Source: Theristus sp. LFF4_11
Lineage: Eukaryota; Nematoda; Chromadorea; Monhysterida; Xyalidae
Assembly (NCBI GenBank): GCA_030248135.1
Contig: JASANC010001169.1
Span: 186,001 to 250,000, forward strand
Reading direction: 5' to 3'
DNA: 64,000 nucleotides
Part shown: piece after piece, positions 12,701-58,384 of the stretch
Numbering within the stretch: position 1 is the first letter of the stretch
How the letters are laid out: each line of letters begins with the position of its first letter
Notes under the pieces: generated by a model
Seen by the model: only the letters and a program-made list of their open reading frames with translations
Database searches by the model: none
Told to the model about the DNA's origin: nothing
Program-made: the position numbers and the translations under genes

Positions 12701-13138
12701 GCTTTCTGATGGCTGACTGCAGCTGACCGATTGGCCGTCAAACTCAGTCGATTCGGCCGCATTAACAAACGGGTTGTTTTCCAAATTTCATCGATTCTCC
12801 GGGTTGAATACCAACTGCCAGTCTTCGTGTACCTCCCTGCATTCACCACGTCGTGACACATTCTCTATTTTTTTTAATAAAAGAGGTGATCTCATTTTTT
12901 TGGTTCTTTGAATTGAAAAAAGTTGATTTTGCGTTGCGAGGCACATCAGACTGCAATCAGCCGGCGGTCGCATGTTATTTTCGTTCGGCTGTGGTTCACC
13001 CATGCGCTCTTGTTTTGTTTTTGAACACAAAACGTGAGTTCGGTTTGCTTAAAAACATGTTGAAAGTTGTCCAGTGTTGAGTTGAAGTACAAATTTGAAA
13101 TAAAACAAGCCTGTTCGCCTGTGGTGTCGAGATTGGTT
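9745..13138. other. Intergenic region between convergent hnRNP and ferlin genes
   Basis: No supported ORF on either strand; long ORFs here lack domain signatures. It holds one full TA-flanked MITE (11793-12029) and a partial relative at about 9895-10005, recognisable by 'gacgtcattttgatctgacacg'. The rest is probably 3' flank of both genes. Confidence 0.5.
11793..12029. mobile_element. TA-flanked MITE with CRE-like ends, copy 1
   Basis: About 236 bp, flanked by TA on both sides. The left end reads TATGACTTATTTT and the right end CCACAATA. Inverted subterminal blocks match imperfectly: 'aaacctgtcccactgaaatgacg' style on the left against the complement of 'atgacgtcattttagtccgg' on the right. 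The interior 'gccgatttcttcccgtaaac' is shared with copies at 20740-20975 and 59733-59970. TA duplication suggests a Tc1/mariner-type source. Confidence 0.75.
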
Positions 13139-13144
13139 TTTATT
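13139..13144 (-). terminator. Polyadenylation signal AATAAA downstream of the ferlin stop
   Basis: On the minus strand AATAAA lies about 165 bases past the ferlin stop codon (13312-13310), a normal distance for a 3' UTR. Confidence 0.45.
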
Positions 13145-13309
13145 GATCTTGTTGAACAAATCAGGAAGGCTGTCAATAATAAATAATCAGCAAAAAAAGA
13201 AGAAATCTTGTTACACTTTCGGTGAAATTAACCAAAAACAAGCAAACAATGAATGGCCGGACTGGATCATAGACTGTGAGATCACTGGAACAAACAAACA
13301 GCCAAATTG

Positions 13310-33248
<19,939 letters not shown>

Positions 33249-33280
33249 GGTCGTTTGCTTGCAATGAAACCCATTTATAA

Positions 33281-33304
33281 ATTATTATTATTATTATTAT
33301 TATT
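33281..33304 (+). repeat. TTA trinucleotide microsatellite
   Basis: About eight ATT/TTA units just 5' (in gene orientation) of the ferlin start codon. Confidence 0.75.
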
Positions 33305-35825
33305 TAGATGTGCGTCGAGTCGTTGCTGACGTTAAGTCGCCTCTGCCGCCGCTGTACGCTGGCACCCGCTGACGCTCTGCCGATCAATAAAATGTTTTCG
33401 CAAGTGCAATACAGGTTGTTTGCGCACGCACAATGTTTTGTGTCGTGTCCCGGCCGGATATGTGAATTGCACTATTTATGCAACGGTATGGTTGATACAA
33501 GTGTATTAGTTTATGATTGAGTTGTTGCTGATAAGCTACATATTGCGTTCATTACACGGTGGCTCGGTATTAATGGTCGGGGCGCTCATGCGGGGGCTGC
33601 AAACGAACCGTTCCAGTTTTTGTGAGTAATGTGTCAGTTGTTTGCTGACAAACGTTCATCAATTTCCCTTTTCTACACACAGAGACACAAATACACTGAC
33701 GCTTGAAAAACTGCTAAAAATTGAGTAAATTCATGGACTCCTGAAATAACGGACAGACGAACAGATAAGCAGAAACAAAATCAAAGCTTCGCATTTCCGG
33801 TCCAGTCGTCACTCGAACACTCAGTGAAAGAGGCTTTTAGACGCTTTAGTAAATAAACCATCTGCAAATTGATTTGATGCAGCTAATACCGGTAAATATA
33901 ATTCTCAGTGGTTTATGACGAAAGGAAGTTAATTAAGGTTGCATATAAACGACGGAACAAGGATCAAAAGATTTTCCACAAGACTGACAACTGAGTGATG
34001 AGAAATAAAGGTTACTCTCGTAAATTCATTAAAAGTCCATGAACATAAACAGCTTTGTCGTCATACAGTTTCGTGTGCAACTGAAATTTACAAACAGAAA
34101 CAAAACACAGGCGTCGCTTTTTTAAGTAATGTCGAACGGCTTCAAACAAAAAAAATGTGATGCGCTTGCCAAAAAAACACGGACAGCGTCAGCTAAGCGT
34201 CATGGCGTGTTGAACGCAATAATGAACGGGCACCGCTCAGTGAAATATTGCTCAGTGGCAGGCTCTTTGAAAATGGACACTCAAATCAGCCGACGTACAC
34301 ATGTACATTGTATGTACCATGAAGCTTTGTCGCCCACAATAGCAGACACAAGCATTGTAAACCGCCGGTTGGTAACTGTGACGCGAGAACAATACTCGTA
34401 TCCAACCAGAGCCAAAACTGTTGTTCAGTGCAGCTAATTGCAGTGCATCTCTGGGCAAGGCAAGCACAACCAGCTTACATAGAGCACTTTTTCCACGAGC
34501 TTTGTGACTGTGGTGGTTTCCGCCTACGGAAGCTTGATTTTGCCAACTTTTTGATGGTATAATTGATTGATGGAACTGACCACGTCTGAACATGTCAGCT
34601 AATTGTTTTAGCACCGTAGTGGAAATTCAGGTCCCATCATCTAACACTAATTCAGGACGGTGCACTGCCTTTTTGTGACCATAAAATATAAAATTATTTG
34701 GCAAAAAACTGACTATCGTCATAAGCACTGAAAGCGATGGTTTTCAAACTGGTGTCGCAAAGGAACATTTATGGGCTTTGTGGAGCATCGAACCGTGGCC
34801 GAATTAGATGAACATGGCAGGTCTTTTCGGTTAAAATAGTATGACGTTGAACTAAACCAAAAAGTATGCTTGAAAATAGAGAACCGACAGTTTTAGACAT
34901 ACAAAACGCTCAAAGTTGGCAAGGACTGAAGAGCAGCAAGACACAGACACACACACGGGCGCATGTCACTGATCATCGATAGGATGACCGTACTGTAGTT
35001 TGTGGTCGCTGCGTCAAAACTCCCCGCAAAATATGACTCCCAAGGGGGGATGCGCTAAAACGCGTGTGCCCCCGAAAGCGAGCAAGGGTTAAAAATAAGC
35101 ACACACGCCGAAATAATGGTGGTGCTCGATGGAATTCAATTCATTGAACCATGGGTGGTCTTCGTTTTTCAATCCGACAAGACCCATTTGTAGATGGCAG
35201 AATTGGGCAATAAAAGTACAAGAATAAAATTGGCAAACAGTAATTGCAGTTGTTGACACCAGCACTGTTGCTGTTGTGATAATCCACAAAAACGTCGCGA
35301 TTCACTGAAGCTCGATTCGAACTCATAAAGAACAAAAATGCACTTCTGCGTGGTGACATACAAACCGCTAACCTTGCTTAACGTCAACCAGCACACTGAG
35401 TGTTTCCATTACTTTTTTTTATTGTCAGAACAATGTCAATGCGTGTGACGGCGGTACATGGAAAAAGGAAAGAACAAAATTGATCGTGTCATAAAAGTAA
35501 ACGGCGCAAAAAAACGCATGCTCGCAAGTGCAGCCGTGTATGGACGTTGGAAAATTGGGTACACGCAGTTCTAAAAAAAAAGGAAAAAAATGGTGCGTAC
35601 ATTGCAATTTTATTGTCCGTGCGCATGTTGATGTTAGCAGAGCAGCGTGACGAATTGCTGCCGGTCAGGTCATTGTTCTCTCTCCTCGAAGTAAGCAAAG
35701 CAGCTTTCAAAGGTTGGGTTTTGATTTTTGAGACGGCATAAGCATCTATTAGTACCACTACCAACCATGAGTACACTAGAATCGAAAGTTGCGAAGCCTG
35801 AGCGTTCATTGGCAGATCCAAAATG

Positions 35826-36240
35826 TCATACGGGCAACCAATCAGTGTATCTCTGTAAATGCACCCGATAAGCCAAGCAACGCATGCTGAAACTCAGTTG
35901 AAAGGGAATTGAAACTCCGTGGAATTGAACGCTGAAGTGACATTCACACCTGACCGCAGACAGGCACGGAATAGCCGAGCAAAATGGCAGTTTTTTCAGG
36001 GTGCCAGGAGCGCGCGAAATTTGAATGAAAGAAAGACGTCCAGAAACCATATTGTGTGCCAAATTTGGCACGTTTTTTCAAACTCATTGATTTTTCGTGC
36101 TATCCTGTTCATTGTCTCTGCCTCGCACACACGATTGGGAATTATCTTGGCAATCTTGAAAAAACTCCTAGCCTGCGACTGATCCCGCCTTGATAGAGAA
36201 TACAAGGACTGCCTTATTTATTCGGCCATGTGTCCATGAA
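35826..36240. repeat. Dispersed repeat ending 'gccttatttattcggccat'
   Basis: Shares with 43205-43440, in the same order, 'gcgaaatttgaatga', 'ttgtgtgccaaattt', 'ttcgtgcta', 'aactcctag' and the end motif. A fragment occurs near 1400. The ends of the 43-kb copy ('atggccga' and 'tcggccata') are inverted, suggesting a DNA transposon derivative. Confidence 0.55.
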
Positions 36241-38183
36241 ACGTTTTTTGGCATATTCGCATATTTGAACACAATTACTTTGTTGAATACAAAAAAACCG
36301 GCCACTACCATTGTTATGTAAACATTTTATTCATATCTGTGGCTCAAAAAAACTTAGATTCACGAAAGTATAAATAAGACAGAAACAAACGGTTGGTGAA
36401 CGACGACTGAACCGCACACGACCACTGGATAATATTTCAACGTGTTGTCTTTGAATATGGCGCACCAAATGAAACAAAAACGTAAAATAACCTTCGAAAA
36501 AGAATACCCAGAAAGCAATAACACTAACTCAACGGGCACAGTAGGCATACTTGCGAGGGCCCCATTACAGAAATTGAACAGTTAAAATTTCAACGAAATA
36601 GGAAACTACTTTTTTATCGTTCCGTGGTAATAGTTCGTGGATTTTAATCACACTAAAGTCGCGATCTTCCAAGCAAGCAAAGCGGTAAGAAAATTGAATG
36701 AAATAAACATGTGAATGAACATATTTACGATTCGAGAGGAGTCCCCAATAATATTAAAATGAGAATACATGTAACGAATAAGTACAATTTCCATTTTTAC
36801 GAGATGAAAATATTTTGCACACGCCATATGATCTTGAAACCCAATTCTTCGTTTTGAATTGCCTTTACAGAAGATGGGAATGTGTTTCGGATGATAGAAA
36901 ACAGTACACGCAGATGCAGACATCAACAACAAAATTGCTAATTACCGTAGGCTCTCTCTAATCACAACTTCAAGAATAAACTTTCCAGAACAAACCGAAG
37001 TAAACAAAACAACACAGTCGAGTTAGAGCAAACTAATGTGGCCGATCAAAACAAAAACGATTCACAACGTTTCATCAAATACTTCCATTTGAAGAAAATT
37101 GAAAATATGATAGAAATGCAACGCAAAGTTATGATGTTTACAAAAAAAGAAAACTAAAAACCACGAATGAACGGACAAACAACTCAGTCACTTGCGACGG
37201 GGCGGACGATGGGCAACCCTAATATGCTTTGTTCTGTAATCTGTTGTAAATTTCCAAATTGAAAAAAAAATCAAAAATCACAATAGCAAAGGTGAAGAGC
37301 GAGTCGTGGTGTCACACGGGGTCACACAAAGACACCAACATCCAATCGAATAAGACCCAGAAGAAAATCACAAGCTAAACCATCACCGTCTTCAAAAAAA
37401 AACATTTTTGTTTCTTTCAACAACCACGTGCATCAGAAAAAATCGTTCCAAACCAGATTGCGCTCATCCTGTTCAGCACAATCAAATCAGACACACAAGC
37501 AACATGCGCGCAACAAACTCCGAGGTGAGCGAGCACACAAATGAAACACAATCGCAAAGACAATAAAAATGGTAAGTCAAAGATTCATCCGAGTGTTCTG
37601 AGAGAGTAAAAAGTGAAAAAAATTCAATAAAACAAAAAACTCATAAATCACACAACAAAGTTGTTGTTTTTTTCTGGAAGAAACAAAAACGACAGAGCGA
37701 AACGCGGTACTGATACAATCGGGTGCAGAGGACTTACCACAAGAGAGAGCCAAATAGATACACAACATACACGTCACAGATCGCAAACATATACCTACTC
37801 ATAAATTAACAAAAGAAAAAACACAAAACAACAAAATTGAAAACAACTTTTGGATACCTATAACGGTGGAACGAGTGACACAAGCATAAACATGCAACAA
37901 GATGGGTGGTGCACAGACGAAACAATAATAATTGCGTAAGTCCCTTCACGACATCCGAAAATAACAACGAATATCAAAAACCAGAACAACTGAAACAGAA
38001 CACACAAACAGATAAAATGTACAGCTATAAAACTGTGATAATGAATGGTGGTTGAAGGGAAGGGGAAGGGCGATTGGTTGATTTCTTGAGCTCAGAACCA
38101 CAATTTGCAGGGAAAGGGGGAAAACAAACAAAAAACAAGGAGCAAAATGTGGAGAGTTGCGTCAACGTCGTCAACATCAACAT

Positions 38184-52206
<14,023 letters not shown>

Positions 52207-52507
52207 GATTGCGCAAGGCACTGGAACGGGCCGTTGAATCGAGCGTCCACTTTCAAACAAACGATCTTCTTTCTAACAAATCTGTTTTATTTTTCAATTT
52301 CGTCTGGCTTTCTTGTTACTTGTTCAGTTGTTTTCCTGGTGGCGTGGCTGCTTGGACGCTTCGTTAAACAAACCGGACTGCTGCGCAGTGCGCTCACTCG
52401 CTCGCTCAGCAAAAATAAAACTGAAATGAACGAAAGGCGAAATAAAATAACATGGAAACAAAAAGTTTCGTTTTTTTCTCGATTTGAATTCTGTCTTTGT
52501 GGCATGC

Positions 52508-52603
52508 GGTCGATCCGGTACCTGGCAATTTTCTAGGGCGGTCGATCCGGTACCAGGTCGATCCGGTACCAGGTCGATCCGGTACTCGGTCGATCCGGTA
52601 CCA
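52508..52603 (+). repeat. 16-bp satellite array, left arm
   Basis: Units of GGTCGATCCGGTACCA, five recognisable, with a spacer 'tggcaattttctagggc' between the first and second. The unit contains GATC and the palindrome GGTACC. The right arm at 53807-53913 is in inverse orientation with the same spacer. Confidence 0.85.
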
Positions 52604-52978
52604 ATTGAAATTTTCAACTGTTTTAGCATTCAATTCAATTTGTTTCTGATTTGTTTTCCACTTTTCTTCGTTTCTCTCATTTTATCTGATGTCTGAAACA
52701 TTTTACCGCAGGTTTTTTCGCGGAAAATATGAAAATAAAAACAACAGACATTTTTCCTCAACTCCAAAAGAGAACCGAATCAGTCTTCATACTTTTATTT
52801 TGTTCTCCTTTTCTTGCTGAGCTGATAATTTTGCAAATTTTCACCGCCTTGGAGCTTTATTCTTCTGGAAAATAGTTCAGAAAATAAAAAACACATGGTA
52901 CATCGTTACATCGTTACACTTGTTTTGCTTTTTTTCAGAATCAGATTACGATTCCCAAAACCAACCAAGTGTCGCAAG

Positions 52979-53685
52979 TAGAGATGTCAAGAAAAAAAAA
53001 TTTCTATTTTTTTTCTTTAAAAAATTTTTTTTTTTTTAATTTTTTTTTAAAAATGAAAGTTGTTCAGAATTTTTCAGGGAGTCCGAATATTACCATCTGA
53101 GGAGCCACCGACTTACCATATGACCCCCACTCATATGGGAGGAGGGTGAAAATTTCAGACTTGGTTTCGGCGACCCCATTTTCCCACCGACGACATCACG
53201 TCTCGTGTTTTGCCTCTCAATTCACCTCAAATAACACGGAAACAAGTTTAACAACAAACCGGTGTGATCATGCTGACGACACGAGGCGAAACAGCAACGA
53301 GCAACCAACGAAGTTACGCTTGCAGTGGCAGACAGTGCAATTTCGACCTTTCGAGATCCTGAAAAACGATGCGTAAATGTGAGTTCTCTGCTTCTATCTC
53401 ACCTTAGCGACATCGGAATTTGTTGAACTAGCCTTTGCGACGCTCAAGTACTTCAATGCGCGAGTCGATCATCACTCACCAAGGCTGAAAACAGTCGATA
53501 AATCAATCCAGAATACCACCTGCAGCGTTGAAGACTAAGTGACAAGGTAAAGTCAAAGAAAATTTTTGTTGAACTTTCGAAAAATTATGCCAAAAACGGC
53601 ATTTTCAGGGCACATTAAAGAAAAAATTTCAAAAAATTTTTAATAAAAAAAATAAAAAAAATTTTTTTTTACCCTTACATCTCTA
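52979..53685. mobile_element. Non-autonomous hAT-like element, copy 2 (707 bp)
   Basis: Same TAGAGATGT...ACATCTCTA ends as copy 1, flanked by an exact 8-bp duplication GTCGCAAG at 52971-52978 and 53686-53693. The core is nearly identical to copy 1; the main differences are shorter A/T tracts, a 7-base deletion near 53264 and a few substitutions. No transposase ORF. Confidence 0.88.
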
Positions 53686-53806
53686 GTCGCAAGTCGTCGT
53701 CGTCTCATATCGTATCATCAACAATCGTATCAACAATCAACCAAAGAAAAATCGAAAACAACGAATTGAACGCTAAAAACCCGTAAAACAGCTGAAAATT
53801 TCAATT

Positions 53807-53913
53807 GGTACCGGATCGACCTGGTACCGGATCGACCGCCCCAGAAAATTGCCAGGTACCGGATCGACCGGCACCGGATCGACCGTACCGGATCGACCGG
53901 TACCGGATCGACC
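53807..53913 (-). repeat. 16-bp satellite array, right arm (inverse)
   Basis: Inverse-orientation units of TGGTACCGGATCGACC, six recognisable, with spacer 'gccccagaaaattgcca', the complement of the left-arm spacer. Flanks also match inversely: 'ggtaccaattgaaattttca' on the left arm against 'gaaaatttcaattggtacc' here. Confidence 0.85.
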
Positions 53914-54739
53914 TACAGCCAGTCTTTGTGGTGTGGCCGTGGCAGTGGCAGTCGGTCTCGGCGAATGAAACGAAGCTTTTCAAAAAAGGAAAAAGTCTTT
54001 AGTTTTGGTGGTGGCTGGTAATATAGGGATAGGGTGGTTCTTTACTTATTTTTCTTCTACTGGTTCAATAAAAATATTCCCTTTGTTTCTATTTATTTGG
54101 CTCTTCAAATTCGCTTGCACGTTTTACTTTCACCATCGCATCGCAAGGGGGCGCCACAATAAACGCTAACCGCAAGCAAACGCAACGCCGCGCGCGCCCC
54201 GGGGCCCCTAAAAAAAAAAAAAAAAAAAAAACTCAAAATTTTTTTTTTTTTGGTTTTAAATTTTTTTTTTGTGTTGTGTGGTGTATTTTGTTATGTTTTG
54301 TGTGTGAGACAATTTTTTCGTGGTGTTGTGTTTTTTTTGTTTGGGTGGGGTTTTTTTTGTGTGTGTGGAAATAAAATATATTTTGTGTGGGGCGGGTGAG
54401 AGGATGTGTCATATTTATAATGTAAACAAGCAACTTGGTGCATGGCTGGCAACAACTTTTATAATAAAGTGCTGGCAATACCACTGCCAGACACAAAACA
54501 TGAAACACAAAACATGCGTGAACGGTGTTTATCCGATTTTATGACACGAATTATAATGGGGGTGGCAAAATTATATGTGTGATTTGAATCGTGTTGGCTG
54601 AATAAAGCAAAAAAAACGTAAAAAATTAGCGGAGCACAGTTTCTGATCTGTATCACACGTTTTTGCTACGTCGCCAGCATCCGATAATAAAAAAATGATC
54701 ACAAAAGCGATTCTTCAAACATCCTGTTATTATGATAAA

Positions 54740-57700
54740 TCAGAAAAGTCGCCACCATCGTTTTCGATTGCTTTCAGCTTGCGTTGCTTCTGGTTCGGTC
54801 GCCTTTGGTTTGCCACTTTTGATCAGATCCAGTGTTTTTGAGCCCTGTCGCTCGAGTGCCTTTGATATTGACTTTTGCTTCGAGCTGTCCTTTTGGAGTC
54901 GATCGGAAAAAGCCGGCGGACGATGGCACTTGGTCACGTCGAGACATTGGGCCAGGCTCTGAAAGTGGGCCGACCCTTTGGGAGTGATGAAAGCTTATAA
55001 CGCTTTGATTCAACACGCGCCGGTCATGCAGGCCAACTAGCCTATGAGTTTTCGGTTCCCTAATCGATGGAACGAACGGGGAGCGGAGTTTCTCGCCGAG
55101 AAAAAACTTATAAGACTATTGTATATGGTGAGAAAATCGCTGAATATGTTCAGTGTTTTATAACTTGCGCAGCTGTTACATGTGTGGAAGAGCATCACAC
55201 GTTTACCGCCGGGTCCAATGGGTCCAATATCTTCCAGCACTGCAACGGCAGCTGCTGTCCTTGAGTGTGCGTGACGATCAGATAGAATGGCTTCGCCAAT
55301 GTCACCGACGTTCGATCCGGATTCACCACTTGCGGTGTTTTCATGGGTTGCTGATTGAAGCAATCGTTTCTTTTTTCAAATGTCAAACTTTGTATCGACC
55401 ATTTTCAAACGCGTGTGCTGCTACCTTCATTTTTGGCACACTGTTTGCGGCCATGTTGGTCACCGCTGAACCCCAGCTGATGCCGAACAGGTCGACCGAT
55501 TGCACGCGCCCTAATGCCAACTTTCGCATGATCAGTCCCGCGAGTCCCTCGTCGTTCTGAAAAAGCCACAAAAAATCAGAAACTCAGATCAAAATATGAT
55601 GAATAAGTTTTTGAAACGCACACACTTGGAGCAAACAAGACAGCGACGAGTGAGCAATTGGTACTGCACCGTTGCTGTGCATCGCAATCAGAGGCATCGT
55701 CAGTGAATGCACCGGCCAGCATTCGCACGGTGCTGAGCCTGTTGTCCATTGCTTCAACAACGACCACTGCAGAAAAGCACTCGATTGTCGTTGTTGTCCA
55801 CAGATGATAACGACAGTTTTCTGGCGTGTTCTGTTTGTTACACGCATTACACGCACATTACACGCATTACAGGCAAGTTGCACGCACATTACATACACAT
55901 TGCACGCACATTACATGCGCATTTCACAAACATTACACGTTCAATACATTACACGCACATCCATCTGATTCAGTGGCGCAATCCTCGTGCCCTTCTTCAA
56001 GTCGGCCACGAAAAACATCGACAACTGCCGGTCGGCCAACGTTGGCACACGAATGATGAGCCACTTTGTTTTGCTGCACTGCATTGGCATCGCTTGAATC
56101 TCAAGTCGAGGCAACGACGTCAGCACAACGCCGGCACGCTCTAAGCGTAGTTTCGGCTGAAAATCAACGCACATTTCTGTGTCTGAATGAAAAACCTGAA
56201 ATGTTGTGCGGTTATGTATGTCAGGATTGTCAGCACATGTCAAAGAACCGGAACGACAGAGTTTTGTCAACCGTTGGTCGTAAGTCCATGATTTTTTTTA
56301 CAAATTGTGCCAGATTTTTTTCCGTTTATCATCAACACTCAGATATCGCCCTAACCAGTTGCCACGGGATCACGGTCAATTCAGTGAGCAGGTCAACGGG
56401 CATCTGAATCACCAGCGAACTGCAGAGGACGACCAGTGCGCGCGACGGGGCGCCCATCAGTTGCGCGGTCGCTGATGCCGACTCCGGCAGAAGCATCAGT
56501 TCGTTCTTGGCCAGCACCTGATGTCGTACCAATCACGTTGATTTTTTTCAATTTTTTTTCAACCAGGCTGTGTTTCATCTCGAACTCTCTGAATCTCCCG
56601 AACGACCTCTGAATTCTCCTGCAACTCCAGTCGTTCCGTGATCCACAGTCGCAGCCACTCATTCAAATTGCCGCCATTGTGAGCGATCAACTGAGGCATC
56701 ATCTGCATCGTCTGCATCACGTCACTCACTGGCATGTGAAACGAGCCAACGTTCTGATCGCACAGCACCAATCGGCGTGCTCGTAAATACTGAAAGCCTG
56801 AAAATGCATCATGTCTGGGAAAGTTGTGTCTCATCAGTCATTACTGAAAAAACGATGTTGAAAATGCAAAGAACCGTTGATTTTAGCCGCTTTTTTGTTT
56901 TTGTTCAAAACTTCATTCTGATTGCACACAAACTATGCGCCATCAGCAGCAGCAGTATATAATATTCATCATTTCCACTGAACTGACCATCCTTCGTGCG
57001 TTCTGCAGCCCTGAGTTTGTCCTCCCATTCGCGTAGCAGCGCTGCAGTCGACACGTGCAACTGCGTGCGCTCACTCTTCGACATGTCGCAGCAATTCTTG
57101 CCGTCCGTTTTGAACAGAAACATGCTGTAAACTTGTAAAAAAACGCTGAAAACAAATGCACTTGAGAAAAATTCAATAAACACGACGCACTCAATTGGCA
57201 CGGCAGCCTGTTCGTTCAAAGACCTTGCAAAGAAGAGCAACGCCGAATACAGATTACCAGTGGCATAGCCGACGTTGTCCGTTGCCCAGCCGGTGTACGG
57301 TATGCTGCTGCTCTGCTCCTGCGTCGCAGTTCGCACCAACAGTCATTACACAACTTTTGCAATCATTATTGGAATGTCATTTTTCAGAACGGAAGACTCA
57401 CAAGAAACTGCCACAGTTGAGCCTGCCACTTGTCCGTGAAACTTGCAAATATTTCTAAAAAATAAAAAAAACTGTTAAGGCAGTAGTGTCCACGGCTCGA
57501 CTCACATTTTCAACGATTTTAAGCCACGACGACAAAACGCCAATCACGAGAGTAAAATGACAGTTCTTGAATTTTGTTCATTGCTGTCACCCACCGGTAT
57601 CCAACGTTCCAATGGAAACATTCGCCGTTAGCCACTTTCTCGGAGTCGGCACAGAGAATCGCCGTTTCGTTGGGCTCGGTGATTGACTGAAAATAGACGC

Positions 57701-57963
57701 GACACTACAGCAGCATGCAAAGAAGCGACTTTGATTTTACAAATTTCAAATTTTGGGTTCTAACGTGGAAATTTCCACAACGTTTTCGGGCAATTCGGAG
57801 CTTGCGTCAATCGAACACTACGATGCAACGCCATTCACCTCTCTGACGAAACACTGTTTGTGCTAGCCGTTCTGCGCGGTGTAGCGGCGTGTTTCCTCGG
57901 CTCACTGGCAGCACTGCCCCAGCTGGCGCGGTTCTTGGTACGCCGCGGCCTGCTCATGTTCAT
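54740..57963 (-). CDS. Unrecognised 575-residue protein, 12 exons
   Basis: Exons: 57963-57839, 57686-57595, 57454-57402, 57318-57258, 57131-56988, 56797-56586, 56517-56356, 56195-55955, 55766-55624, 55556-55425, 55350-55207, 54958-54740. They total 1728 bases with consistent phases. I do not recognise the family. Residues 1-60 are basic and Ser/Pro-rich (likely disordered), followed by an aromatic stretch FTDKWQAQLWQFL, a charged helix LLREWEDKLRAAE, and a helical segment with NEWLRLWITERLELQE. The region from about 265 to 500 alternates short hydrophobic strands (e.g. ALVVLCSSLVIQMP, KTKWLIIRVP, KPFYLIVTHTQG), suggesting a beta-rich fold. The tail is Lys-rich and ends RKRWWRLF. No signal peptide or membrane segment seen. 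The reading frame is open upstream of the chosen ATG, so the start may be earlier. Confidence 0.7.
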
Positions 57964-58384
57964 CGCGACGCAATCCTTGGAGGCGGCATGATGACGAGTA
58001 ACAAAAAAGCAGTTTGGAGTCTTTGGGATGCTCAGAGAATTGATAAATTCGCAACTGATTGGGTTCTCCTGGGTTTTGTCGTCTTTTTCTTCATACAGGG
58101 CACGTTAGGCGCATCGCATGTCTTTCGTTTTTCCTTTTTTAACACAATTCAATTCAATCAGTCTCATTTTTTATCGTTCCACCTTTTGTCTCGCAACAAC
58201 AAAAAGCTATAAGCAAGCAACGATCACGTCGACAACTAAACACACGAAGCATGGCACTTATCCAGCGAACAAAATGCAATGGAATTATAAGAAAATAAAA
58301 CGAATACATCAAAGTACAAAAAACAACCTTTGGATAATCAAGAGCAACACCGAAAAGCGAACACAAAAATACGCCAATCCCGAA
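57964..58384. other. Short spacer between TYW1 3' end and the unknown gene
   Basis: About 420 bases separate two genes on the same strand. It should hold the TYW1 3' UTR and the promoter of the downstream gene. No canonical AATAAA on the minus strand was found. Confidence 0.4.

Larger units (their letters stand above)
33249..38183. other. Intergenic: ferlin 5' side and clathrin 3' side
   Basis: No supported ORF. From 38183 down to about 36.3 kb the minus strand is T-rich and noncoding and probably holds the clathrin 3' UTR; an AATAAA on the minus strand occurs near 36325. The segment 35826-36240 is a repeat with a relative at 43205-43440. Confidence 0.5.
52207..54739. other. Intergenic between clathrin start and the next minus-strand gene
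   Basis: No supported ORF. Contains the satellite fold-back (52508-53913) with a nested hAT-like element, then low-complexity GT-rich and A/T homopolymer sequence at 54200-54420. The clathrin promoter should lie just above 52206; no clear core motif was identified. Confidence 0.5.

Noticed and set aside
34129..34437. Plus-strand ORF of 102 codons
   Set aside because: No recognisable domain, composition like flanking noncoding DNA, no matching splice sites.
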